A stretch of DNA of 64,000 bases. Origin: Paraburkholderia bannensis NBRC 103871 (GTDB taxonomy: Bacteria; Pseudomonadota; Gammaproteobacteria; Burkholderiales; Burkholderiaceae). This document shows, piece by piece, positions 1 to 9,700 of the stretch. Position 1 is the stretch's first letter, and every line of letters begins with the position of its first letter. The notes under the pieces were generated by a model. That model worked only from the letters and a program-made list of their open reading frames with translations, ran no database searches and had not been told where the DNA came from. Location: assembly GCF_000685015.1 (NCBI RefSeq), contig NZ_BAYA01000016.1, positions 1 through 64,000 of the forward strand. The letters are read 5' to 3'. Position numbers and translations under genes: made by a program.

Positions 1-69
1 AACGGCTCGCGCAAGGGCGTTTTTCTCACGAGCTTACGAGCGCCGGCAATTGTCATCCTGGTCGGCGCG

Positions 70-1263
70 GTGGTGGCGGCCGCGATGCGCGACATCGCGC
101 CGCCCTATATCGAACATGTCTTGCTCGACGCAATTGCCGTGCTGTTTGGCGCAGCGGCGTCGCTAGGCGTTGTCTACACCTTGCTGGCGAGCCTGCTGGC
201 AGGACGGTTTTTCGCGCGCAGCGTCACTGTGCCGAAGCAGTTTCCCGGCGTGACCGTGGTGAAGCCATTGCACGGCGACGAATGGCAATTGTCCGAGCAC
301 CTGGAATCATTCTTTAATCAGGATTACCCAGGAGCAGTTCAGTATCTGTTTGGCGTGCATGACGCAAACGATGCTGCGCTCAAACGCGTCGAGGCATTGC
401 GCGTGCGTTATCCGGAAGCGGTCATCACCATCGTTGCAGACGGCCGGCTTTATGGGCCGAACCGCAAGATCGCGAATCTCGTCAATATGCTCGAACACGC
501 GAGCCACGATGTCCTGTGTTTTGCCGATAGCGACGTGAGAGTCGATCGCACGTATCTGCGCAAGGTCGTGGGCACGCTCGACGAGCCGGGCGTAGGACTG
601 GTCACCACGGTCTATCGCGGCTTGTGCGCACCGGGGTTCTGGCCGCGCGTCGGGGCTGCGCTGACGAACTATCACTTCCTGCCCGGCGTGATCACGGGCG
701 TTGCGATCGGGCGCGCGCGGCCCTGCTTTGGACAGACGATTGCGCTCACGCGTGAGACCCTGGAGGCGATTGGCGGCCTGCGTCAGTTCGCGCATCATCT
801 CGCCGAGGATCACGCGCTGGGCGAAGCCGTGCGCCGCATTGGCAAGACAGTGGCGATTCCGCCGCTGGTCGTCGAACACGCGTGCGTCGAAACGACATTC
901 GCGGAGTTCTTCACCCATGAATTGCGCTGGAGCCGCACGATACGCGCGGCGGATCGATCCGGCCATCTTGGCGCTGTGCTGATGCATCCCTTGCCGCTCG
1001 CGTTGCTGGCTGTGGCGTTTTCGGGCGGGGCGGCGGCGGCGTGTCTGGTCGCGTGCGCCGCATTGCTGGCACGCACGCTGCTTGTCCTTTGCGTCGATCG
1101 CGCCACTCGCAGCCGCACGCGCGGCTTGTGGAACCTGCCGCTCTGCGACATGCTGCAATTTGCCGTCTATTGTGCGAGTTTCGGTTCCTCGGGCGTTGTG
1201 TGGCGCGGCATTCGATTCAGCGTAGATGGCAACGGCATGCTGTCGCCGGCGCGCGATGATTGA
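70..1263 (+). CDS. hpnI: Hopanoid biosynthesis glycosyltransferase HpnI
   Basis: Family 2 glycosyltransferase of the ceramide-glucosyltransferase-like group. HpnI proteins add an N-acetylglucosamine to a bacteriohopane intermediate at the inner membrane. The protein has an N-terminal membrane helix (about residues 20-45), a KPLHGDE stretch at the start of the catalytic domain, a DSDVRVD metal-binding motif, a LRWSR motif (the Q/RxxRW type), and C-terminal membrane helices. Pairing with an HpnL-like gene 90 bp downstream supports the hopanoid assignment. The start is uncertain: GTG at 70 and ATG at 85 are both possible, and the frame stays open to base 1, so an upstream start outside the window cannot be excluded. 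Confidence 0.8.
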   Translation: MVAAAMRDIAPPYIEHVLLDAIAVLFGAAASLGVVYTLLASLLAGRFFARSVTVPKQFPGVTVVKPLHGDEWQLSEHLESFFNQDYPGAVQYLFGVHDANDAALKRVEALRVRYPEAVITIVADGRLYGPNRKIANLVNMLEHASHDVLCFADSDVRVDRTYLRKVVGTLDEPGVGLVTTVYRGLCAPGFWPRVGAALTNYHFLPGVITGVAIGRARPCFGQTIALTRETLEAIGGLRQFAHHLAEDHALGEAVRRIGKTVAIPPLVVEHACVETTFAEFFTHELRWSRTIRAADRSGHLGAVLMHPLPLALLAVAFSGGAAAACLVACAALLARTLLVLCVDRATRSRTRGLWNLPLCDMLQFAVYCASFGSSGVVWRGIRFSVDGNGMLSPARDD

Positions 1264-1353
1264 ACGAACCCGCACGGCGACGGCGTCCGCGAAATCAGTG
1301 AATGTAACGAACGAAATGAATCAAACAATAGAGCGCGCAAGAGGGCGTGATTG

Positions 1354-2370
1354 ATGAAGCAGCTTGGTCGTATCGCCGCATTGGTGGGTTTTGCCATCGC
1401 CGTGTTTCTGGTCTGGCGCGAGCATCCGGAAACGACGTGGCGCTTGATGCGTGAAGCGGGATTGGGGCTCGTGCTCGCGGCCCTCGTCCATATCCTGCCG
1501 ATGTGGGCGAATGCATGGGACTGGCGCACGCTGATCCGTCCCGCAGAGCGTCCGTCGTTGCTGACGATGCTCAAGATCGTGTGGCTCCGCGAATCGGTGA
1601 ATGGTCTGTTGCCGGTCGCGCGCGTGGGCGGCGAGATTGTTTCGTTCCGCTTGCTCGGCCGTCTTGGCGTGCGTCCCGCGACTGCGCTGGGCAGTCTCGT
1701 CGTCGATATTCAACTGACGCTGATCAGCCAGCTTCTGTTTGCTTTCCTCGCGTGCGCCTATGTGCTCGATGGTTCCAGCTCCGGGACGGCGCGCACCATC
1801 AGCACGCTGCTCTGGAGCATCAGTGCTGCTGTGCCCGTGCTGGTGCTGTTTGCGCTGGTGCAGCATGCGAGGCCTTTTGAGCGCTTTGCGCGCGTGCTCA
1901 ATCAGGTCACGAGCGGCAAGCTGGTCGAACTGGTGGGCAAGTCGGTGCGCATCGACCAGGCCGTCAAGCTGATCTGGCGTCGCAGGGGCACGGTGCTGCG
2001 CTATCTGTTCATCTGGCAGACGATTCAATTTATCGGCTTCTCGCTCGAAATCTGGCTGGCGCTGCGTGTGCTCGGCGCGCAGCCGACGCTTGCTCAGGCC
2101 TGCGTGATCGAAGCGCTGATCCAGATTGTCAGCAGCATCGCCTTTCTCGTGCCGGCGAGCCTGGGCGTGCAGGAGGGTGGCTTCGTGCTGATCGGCTCGC
2201 TGTTCGGTTTCGATGCGCCGACGTGTCTCGCGCTTGCGGGCGCACGCCGTATCCGCGACCTGCTGTTCTATGTGCCGGGTCTGGTCGCCTGGCAACTGGC
2301 CGAATATACTTCGTCGCGCGCCGACGAAACGCCGGCCGTAGGCCCTGGCGCACCTGCGCAAAAAACGTGA
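1354..2370 (+). CDS. hpnL: HpnL-like membrane protein (UPF0104/flippase-like family)
   Basis: Integral membrane protein of about 338 residues with several hydrophobic helices and the family features WLRESVNGLLPVARVGGE and PASLGVQEGGF. This is the lysylphosphatidylglycerol-synthase-like TM family, whose hopanoid-cluster members are called HpnL. A role in hopanoid handling or transport is inferred from its position right after hpnI. ATG at 1354 is preferred over the TTG at 1351 because an AGAGGG ribosome-binding site lies just upstream. The hpnJ and hpnK genes found between hpnI and hpnL in some clusters are not here. Confidence 0.75.
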   Translation: MKQLGRIAALVGFAIAVFLVWREHPETTWRLMREAGLGLVLAALVHILPMWANAWDWRTLIRPAERPSLLTMLKIVWLRESVNGLLPVARVGGEIVSFRLLGRLGVRPATALGSLVVDIQLTLISQLLFAFLACAYVLDGSSSGTARTISTLLWSISAAVPVLVLFALVQHARPFERFARVLNQVTSGKLVELVGKSVRIDQAVKLIWRRRGTVLRYLFIWQTIQFIGFSLEIWLALRVLGAQPTLAQACVIEALIQIVSSIAFLVPASLGVQEGGFVLIGSLFGFDAPTCLALAGARRIRDLLFYVPGLVAWQLAEYTSSRADETPAVGPGAPAQKT

Positions 2371-2430
2371 CGCTGGCTGCGCGTTTCGCGATCCGCGGCT
2401 GCAACGTCATTCAGAAATTGGCAACTAGCT

Positions 2431-3219
2431 ATGCAAGTACAGATTGCGTCGGATCTTCACCTCGACGCCCTGCAATCGAAGTTTCCCGATAGTCCCGCGC
2501 TGGAGGCCGCACCCAACGCCGATCTGCTGATCCTCGCGGGCGATATTCACCTTGGCGCAGCAGGCGTTGACCGGTTTGCCGACTGGCCCGTGCCCGTGGT
2601 CTATGTCAGCGGTAATCACGAAGCGTATGGCAGGGGCTATAGCGAAACCGTGAGCGCGATCGCGCAGCGCGCGCAAGGGACGAATATTCATTACCTTGAG
2701 CGCAAGGCGGTCGAACTGCACGGCGTGCGTTTTCTCGGCTGCTGCTTGTGGACGGATTACGCGCTGTACGGCGATCGCGAGAAAAGCATGGAATACGCGC
2801 GCGAGACGATGTCCGATCATCAGTCGATCGTGCGCGAGGACGGCTCGCCGTTTGGCCCTGAAGAGGCGCTCGCCGAACATCGCCATGCGATTCAGTGGCT
2901 CGTGAAAGAACTCGCGACGCCATTTCGCGGCAAGACGGTCGTGATCACACATCATGGCGTGTCGCCGGATTCCGTTCACGAGCGCTTTCGCGATCACCCC
3001 GTCAACGCGGGGTTCTTGAGCGACCTGCGCAATCTGCTGCCGTTCGCGGATCTCTGGGTTCATGGGCACGTTCACGATTCCTTCGATTACCGTTCGGGCG
3101 GCGCGCGTGTGATCGCGAATCCGCGTGGCTATCCGCTGAATCTCGCGTCGGCGCAATGCGACGCGGATTTGCAGTGGGAAAACCGCGCGTTCAACCCGCA
3201 TTGCGTCGTCGAGCTTTGA
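2431..3219 (+). CDS. Calcineurin-like metallophosphoesterase
   Basis: Protein of 262 residues with the complete metal-binding signature of calcineurin-like phosphoesterases: SDLHLD at residues 7-12, GDIH near 37, GNHE near 61, THHG in the second half and GHVHD near 212. The substrate cannot be read from the sequence; the family includes nucleases, nucleotidases and protein phosphatases. It is soluble, with no signal peptide. Its last 17 codons, stop and following T tract form the left copy of the 62-bp direct repeat that bounds the CDI segment, so this gene looks like the integration target. The gene itself is intact. Confidence 0.85.
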   Translation: MQVQIASDLHLDALQSKFPDSPALEAAPNADLLILAGDIHLGAAGVDRFADWPVPVVYVSGNHEAYGRGYSETVSAIAQRAQGTNIHYLERKAVELHGVRFLGCCLWTDYALYGDREKSMEYARETMSDHQSIVREDGSPFGPEEALAEHRHAIQWLVKELATPFRGKTVVITHHGVSPDSVHERFRDHPVNAGFLSDLRNLLPFADLWVHGHVHDSFDYRSGGARVIANPRGYPLNLASAQCDADLQWENRAFNPHCVVEL

Positions 3220-3229
3220 TCGTTTTTTT
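3168..3229 (+). repeat. 62-bp direct repeat, left copy (att-like)
   Basis: Exact 62-base match to 17789-17850 in the same orientation. It covers the last 17 codons and stop of the metallophosphoesterase gene plus a short tail ending in seven T. A repeat made of a gene's 3' end and terminator-like tail is typical of attachment sites used by site-specific recombinases, as at tRNA 3' ends. The repeat is directly visible; its function is inferred. Confidence 0.9.
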
Positions 3230-3241
3230 GCTGCGCAGGTT

Positions 3242-3481
3242 TCAGGTTTGCCGCGTACGCGAGCGACGCGCCTCACGATAGAGCACCTCGGCGCGTTGCC
3301 CGAGCGGGCGGTCGCGATCCGTGAGCGAGGGGGCGGCGATCATCGCGCCAGCAATGGCGTCCTCGGCGAGCTGCGAGAGGTAGCGCATCAACGCGCGCTG
3401 GGCATCGGCGTCCAGATAGGCGCCGCGCGTCGCCGCCGCTGTCTCCGGTTTGTTGCCGGGCCTGTCCGGTATGTACACCAT
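3242..3481 (-). CDS. Small hypothetical protein (79 aa)
   Basis: A 79-residue frame on the minus strand, inside the repeat-bounded segment and divergent from bcpA. It starts at an ATG with an AGGGA ribosome-binding site about 8 bases upstream. The product is soluble, likely helical (a DADAQRALMRYLSQLAEDAI stretch) and arginine-rich at the end. I do not recognise a family. It could be chance coding in high-GC DNA, as an overlapping minus-strand frame at 3273-3557 is also open, but the ribosome-binding site and helical pattern favour a real gene. Confidence 0.4.
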   Translation of the reverse strand: MVYIPDRPGNKPETAAATRGAYLDADAQRALMRYLSQLAEDAIAGAMIAAPSLTDRDRPLGQRAEVLYREARRSRTRQT

Positions 3482-3764
3482 CGTCGCTGTCCCTGGCCCG
3501 TCGGGCCTGTTCTCTGATCCGCAGGCGGTAACACGCCCATCGTCCGCAGCGGGTCAATAGCCTCCAGCGCCCGGCTCCGGGCCGCTATCGCCCCGCTCCT
3601 CTCGGCCTACGTTGTACGCGCACCACGCAAACGATGCGGGGAGCATGGCCTGATTAAGCCAAGTCTGAAAAAACGTCAGGTTACGTTGCTTTGACACTTC
3701 TTGACGTGCGCCGATGAAGGCCGACTGTCAGCATTGCAGCCGAATAAAAATTCAGGTCTGCGAT
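3482..3764 (+). promoter_or_regulatory. Region upstream of bcpA
   Basis: This 283-bp region lies between the small minus-strand gene and the bcpA start and must hold the bcpA promoter. Two TTGAC-type hexamers at 3691-3696 and 3701-3706 could be -35 elements, but I see no convincing -10 at the right distance. No coding function is seen. Confidence 0.35.
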
Positions 3765-6700
3765 ATGAATCAGAGCTACAGGCTGGTCTTTAACCGTGCG
3801 CGCGGCATGCTCGTCCCGGTCGAGGAGACCGCAAGCGCAAGCGGCAAGAGCGGCGCCGGGGAAAGCGCCGTATTTGCAACGGTGGCCGCTGCGCTGCTGG
3901 TCGGGGTGGGGAGCGCGTATGCGCAGATCGTCCCGGCGGGCGCGAACGCGCCGAAGGTCATCTCGACGGCCAACGGCCTGCCGCAGGTCAATATCCAGAA
4001 ACCGACGGGCGCGGGCGTCTCGGTCAACTCCTATAGCCAGTTCGACGTCCAGAAAAACGGCGTCGTGCTCAACAACTCCGCGACGCCAGTCAGCACGCAA
4101 CTGGCTGGCTATATCAACGGCAATCCTAACTTTGCGCCGGGCCAGGCGGCGAAAATCATCGTCAACCAGGTCAGCAGCGCGAACGCCACGCAATTCAACG
4201 GCCCCGCCGAAATCGCGGGCCAGGCCGCAACCTTTGTCCTCGCGAACCCGAACGGGATTTCCGTCAACGGCGGCAACTTCATCAATACGAACCGGGCCGT
4301 GCTCACCACCGGCACGCCCGTGATTGACAGCAGCGGGGCGCTCGCCGGGTACAACGTCACGGGCGGGAACATCACCGTCCAGGGCGCGGGCTTCAATGCT
4401 GCGAACATCGATCAGGTTGATCTGATCGCGCGCAGCGTGCAGATCAATGCGGCGCTTTACGCCAATACGCTCAACGCGGTCACGGGGACGAACTACGTCG
4501 ACCATGCCACGCTCGCAGCGACGCCGATCGCGGGCAATGGTGCGCCGTCGCCCGTCTCGATCGACGTCAGCCAGCTTGGCGGCATGTACGCGGGGAAGAT
4601 CGTTTTAAGCTCGAACGAGCACGGGGTGGGGGTTTCGAACGAGGGCGTGATTGCTGCGCAGGCGGGCGACTTTACGCTCACTGCGGACGGGCTGGTGACG
4701 CTCACCGGACGCACCACGGCAAGCGGCAACGTCATTCTCAACGCGAGCCAGGGGATCAGCAACAGCGGCACGACGTACGCGCAGCAGTCGCTCGTTGCGT
4801 CGACGGGCGGGGCGCTCGTCAACAGCGGCACGATGGCCGCGCAGGGCAGCACGACGGCGAGCGCGGGCTCGATTGCGTCGACGGGCGCATTCGGCGCGGG
4901 CGTCGATAACAACGGCAACGTCAGCGCCAACCCGGGCGCGGGCCTGAACCTGAGCGCCTCGGGACAGTTGAGCGCGACGGGGCAGAACGTCGCGGGCAGC
5001 GATGCGTCGATCACGGGCGCGGGCGTCAACCTCTCGGGTAGCGAGACGGCGGCGAACGGCAACCTCACGCTTGCGGCGAATTCAGGCGACCTCAACCTCG
5101 CTGGCGCGCGCACCAGCGCGGGCGGGGCGCTGGGTGCAAGCGCGGCGGGGACGCTCGCGAACGACCACGGCACCATGACGGGCGGCAGCGTGACGCTCAA
5201 CGCCGGGGCGATCTCGAACCAGGGCGGCTCTGTCTCGGCGCAGGGGCCGCTCGTTGCGCAGACCCCCGGCGCAATGGCGAACCAGGGCGGCACGTTCGTC
5301 TCGCAGGGCGCGATGCAGGTGCATGGCGGAGCCGTGACGAATACCGGTGGCGCGACCATGCAGGCGGGCGGCGCGTTCTCGCTCGCGGGCACGTCGCTCG
5401 ACAATACCGGCGGGCAAATCCTTTCGCTGAACGGCGACGGCCTGAACCTGGGCGTCACCGGGGCGCTCGTCAACGGTATCGGCGGCGTGATTGGCGGCAA
5501 TGGCAACGTCAGCGCGAGCGCGTACACGTTCACGAACGCGGGGCAACTCAGCGCGGTCGCGAATGCGGTTTTGCGGGCGTGGGGGTTTTCGAACAGCGGG
5601 ACGATCACGGCAGGCGGTGCACTCTCCGCGACTGCAAGCGGCGCACTCTCGAACACCGGCGGCACGATTGCGGCGGCGACCTCGACGACGCTCTCGGGCG
5701 CGTCCATCGACAACACGCGCGGCGATATCGAAGGCGCGACGGTGGCGGTGTCGACGCCGGGCGACCTGATCAACGAAGGCGGCTCGATCCTGCAATCGGG
5801 CACCGCGAACCAGACCGTGCAGGCGGGCGGCAGGATCGACAACGCGAACGGCGGCAACATCGCCTCGAACGCGGCGAATCTCTCGATCAGCGGCGCGAGC
5901 GTCGATAACGACGCGGGCACGATCCAGCACGCGGGCAGCGGGACGCTCGATGTCGGCGCGAACGGGGCGAACGGAACCCTCTCCAACGTCAGCGGCACCA
6001 TCGCCGCGAACGGCTCGGCGAACCTGCACGGCGCGAACGTCGACAACACGCGCGGCAGCGCCATCGCGAACCAGGGCCTCGCGCTTACGGCGCAGACGCT
6101 CACGAACAACGCGGGCAAGCTCGGCGCAGGCGCATCGATGACGGTTAATTCAGGCTTCCTGACGAACGCAGGCGGCTCGATCATCGCGCCGACCCTCACG
6201 CTCACGACGGGCGGCACACTCGACAACAGCCAGGGTGATATCGAGGCGAACCAGCTCGCGCTCACGGCGGCGAACCTGCTCAATCACGGCGGCGCGATCA
6301 CGCAGTACGGCACCGCGACGATGGGCTTTAACGTCGCCGGGACGTTCGACAATTCCGCGGGCGGCACGCTCCAGACGAACGCAGCCGATGCCACGCTTGC
6401 GCCCGGGGCGCTGGATAACGACGGCGGCACCATTACGCACGCCGGGACGGGTACGCTGACGGTCAGCGCAGGCAATGACGCGGGAGCCGTCTCGAATGCT
6501 GGTGGGACGATCCAGGGCAACGGAAAAATCGCGCTCAATGCGGGCGCGCTCAACAACACCGCCGGGGCGGTCGTCGCGCAGCAGGGACTCGCCGCGATGG
6601 TTGGCGGCACGCTCGACAACGCGAATGGCAAGCTGCTGTCGAACACAGACCTGACCGCCAACAGCGGCACGCTCAACAACAACGGCGGGCAGATCGGCGC

Positions 6701-9700
6701 GAATGCGAGCGCCACGGTTCAGGCGCAATCGCTCACGAACAGCGGCGGCTCGATGGTCGCGCCGGTTCTCACCGTCACGACCGGTGGCATGCTCGACAAC
6801 AGCGGCGGCGATATCGGGGCGAATGCGCTGTCGCTCAGTGCGCACGACCTGATCAATCACAACGGCTCTATTACGCAATATGGCCTGTCGTCGATGGGCC
6901 TCAACGTCACGGGCACGTTCGACAATTCGGCGGGCGGCACGCTCCAGACGAACGCAACCGATGCCATGATTGCGCCCGGGGCGCTGGATAACGACGGCGG
7001 CACCATCACGCACGCGGGAACAGGCACGCTGAGCGTGGACACCGGTGCGGGAGCCGTCTCGAACGCAGGCGGCACGATCCAGGGCAACGGAAAAATCGCG
7101 CTCGACGCGGGCGCGCTCAACAACGCCGCCGGGGCGGTCATCGCGCAGCAGGGACTCGTCGCGACGGTCGGCGGGGCGCTCGATAACACGAACGGCAAGC
7201 TGCTGTCGAACACCGGTCTCGGTGTGACTGGCGGCACGCTCAACAACGACGGCGGGCAGATTGGCGCGAATACGAGTGCCACGGTCGAGGCGTCAACGCT
7301 GACGAATGAAGGCGGCTCGATCGTCGCGCCGCAACTCATGGTGAAAACGGGCGGCACGCTCGACAACAGCGGCGGCGATATCGCTGCGAACCAGCTCGCG
7401 CTCAGTGCGAGCGACCTGCTCAATCACGGCGGCGCGATCACGCAGTACGGCACCGCGACGATGGGCTTTAACGTCAGTGGCGCGTTCGACAATTCCGCAG
7501 GCGGCACGCTCCAGACGAACGCGACCGATGCCACGCTCGCGCCCGGGGCGCTGGATAACGACGGCGGCACTATCACGCACGCGGGAACAGGCACGCTGAG
7601 CGTGGACACGGGTGCGGGAGCCGTCTCGAATGCTGGCGGGACGATCCAGGGCAACGGAAAAATCGCGCTCAACGCGGGCGCGTTCAACAACGCCGCCGGG
7701 ACGGTCGTCGCGCAGCAGGGACTCACCGCGACGGTCGGCGGCACGCTCAATAACACGAACGGCAAGCTGCTCTCGAACACGGAGCTGATCGCCAACAGTG
7801 CCACGCTGAACAACAACGGCGGGCAGATCGGCGCGAATGCGAGCGCCACGGTTCAGGCGCAATCGCTCACGAACAGCGGCGGCTCGATGGTTGCGCCGGT
7901 TCTCACCGTAAAGACCGGTGGCACGCTCGACAACAGCGGCGGCGATATCGAAGCGAATGCGCTGTCGCTCAGTGCGAACGACCTGATCAATCACGACGGT
8001 TCCATTACGCAATATGGCCTGTTGTCGATGGGTTTGAACGTCGCCGGGACGTTCGACAATTCGGCGGGCGGCACGCTGCAAACCAACAGCACCGATTTCA
8101 CGCTCACGCCGGGCGCACTCGATAACGACCGGGGCAGCATTCTCCACGCCGGAACGGGGACGTTCACGCTCGCGCCCGGCAACGGCGCAGGCTCGCTCTC
8201 GAATGTGGGCGGCCGGATCATCAGCGCCGGGGAGATCGAGGCGCAGGCCGCGAGCGTGAACAATGCGGGTGGCGTGCTCGCGGCGCAAGGTGATATCACG
8301 TCGACCGTCGCGGGCGACGTCAACAACGCAAACGGCGCGATCCGTGCGCTCGGTTCGGAGACGCTGAACGCGGGCGGTACGCTCACCAACACCAACGGAC
8401 AGATCCAGTCGGGCACGGGGCAGGCGGGGGACGCGAGCGCGCTCTCGGTGCATGCGGCCTCGGTCGACGATACGGACGGCCTGATCGGCAATCTCGGCAC
8501 GGGCGACACGACCGTCCAGGCGGCGAACGCGATCGGCAACAGCGGCGGCGTCATCACCGGTAACGGCAAGGTCGCGGTCGACGGCGCACAGGTCGCCAAC
8601 ACGCAGGGCGGGCAGATCAGCGGCGCGGACGTGTCAGTCCAGGGCGGGACGCTCGACAACAGCAATGGCTTGATCGGCAATTTTGCCGGGTCGAGCGGTA
8701 ACGTCGCTGTCACGGCGGTGGGCGGGCTCACCAATACCAATGGCCAGATCGGCTCGACGAATGACCTGAACGTGAACGCGGCGGCGCTCACGGGCGGCGG
8801 CTCGTACAGCGCGGCGCATGACGTCGCGGTGTCGGTGCAGGGCGATTTCACGCCGACGCAGGAACTCGCATTCGCGGCAGGCCATGACCTGACGTTCACG
8901 CTGCCGGGCACGTTCACCAACGGCGCGACGCTCGAAGCGGCGAACAATCTCGGCATCAACGCGGGCGATATCGCCAACAGCGGCGTCATGATGGCGGGCG
9001 GCACGCTGACGACGCATTCGAATACGCTCGCGAATACCGGAGCCATCATCGGCGGCAGCGTCTCGCTCAACGCCACACAGTCGATCACCAACGTCGGGCC
9101 GACCGCATTGATCGGCGCGACCGACAGCAACGGCACGCTCGAACTGCTCGCCTCCGATATCGAGAACCGCGACGATACGACCGCGACCGATACGATGGCG
9201 ACGACGGCGATCTATGGTCTCGGCAAGGTCGTCCTCGCGGGCGGCAAGGACGCGAACGGCAATTACACCAGCGCGAACCTGATCCGCAACCAGTCGGCCC
9301 TGATCGAGTCGGCGGGCGACATGACGCTCGACGCCGCGCAGGTCACGAATACGCGCACGACCATGACGACGACCGGGCTGAACCAGAGCGTCGACCCTGA
9401 CCTGCTTGAGCAACTCGGGATCACGCTTACGGGCTGCACCGCCATCGTCGCGGCGGCGTGCGATCCCGGGCATCCCTATGTGGGCTGGGTGCTCTCGGGC
9501 GACCCGGACGCGATCGGCGGGGCGTTCCCGACGCCGCCGCATGGCGGGCAATGGAACAGCGGCTACCAGTACACGACCTACACGGGTGAAGCGCTCGCGA
9601 ACCTGATCGCGGGCATCAGCCCGCAGGCGCAGATCATCGCGGGCGGCAACCTTGACACCTCGAAGGTCGGCGTGTTGCAGAACTACTGGAGCGCTATTGC

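Noticed and set aside
3691..3706. TTGACA and TTGACG hexamers as a defined bcpA promoter
   Set aside because: No acceptable -10 sequence lies 16-18 bp downstream, so they are only mentioned with the upstream region.
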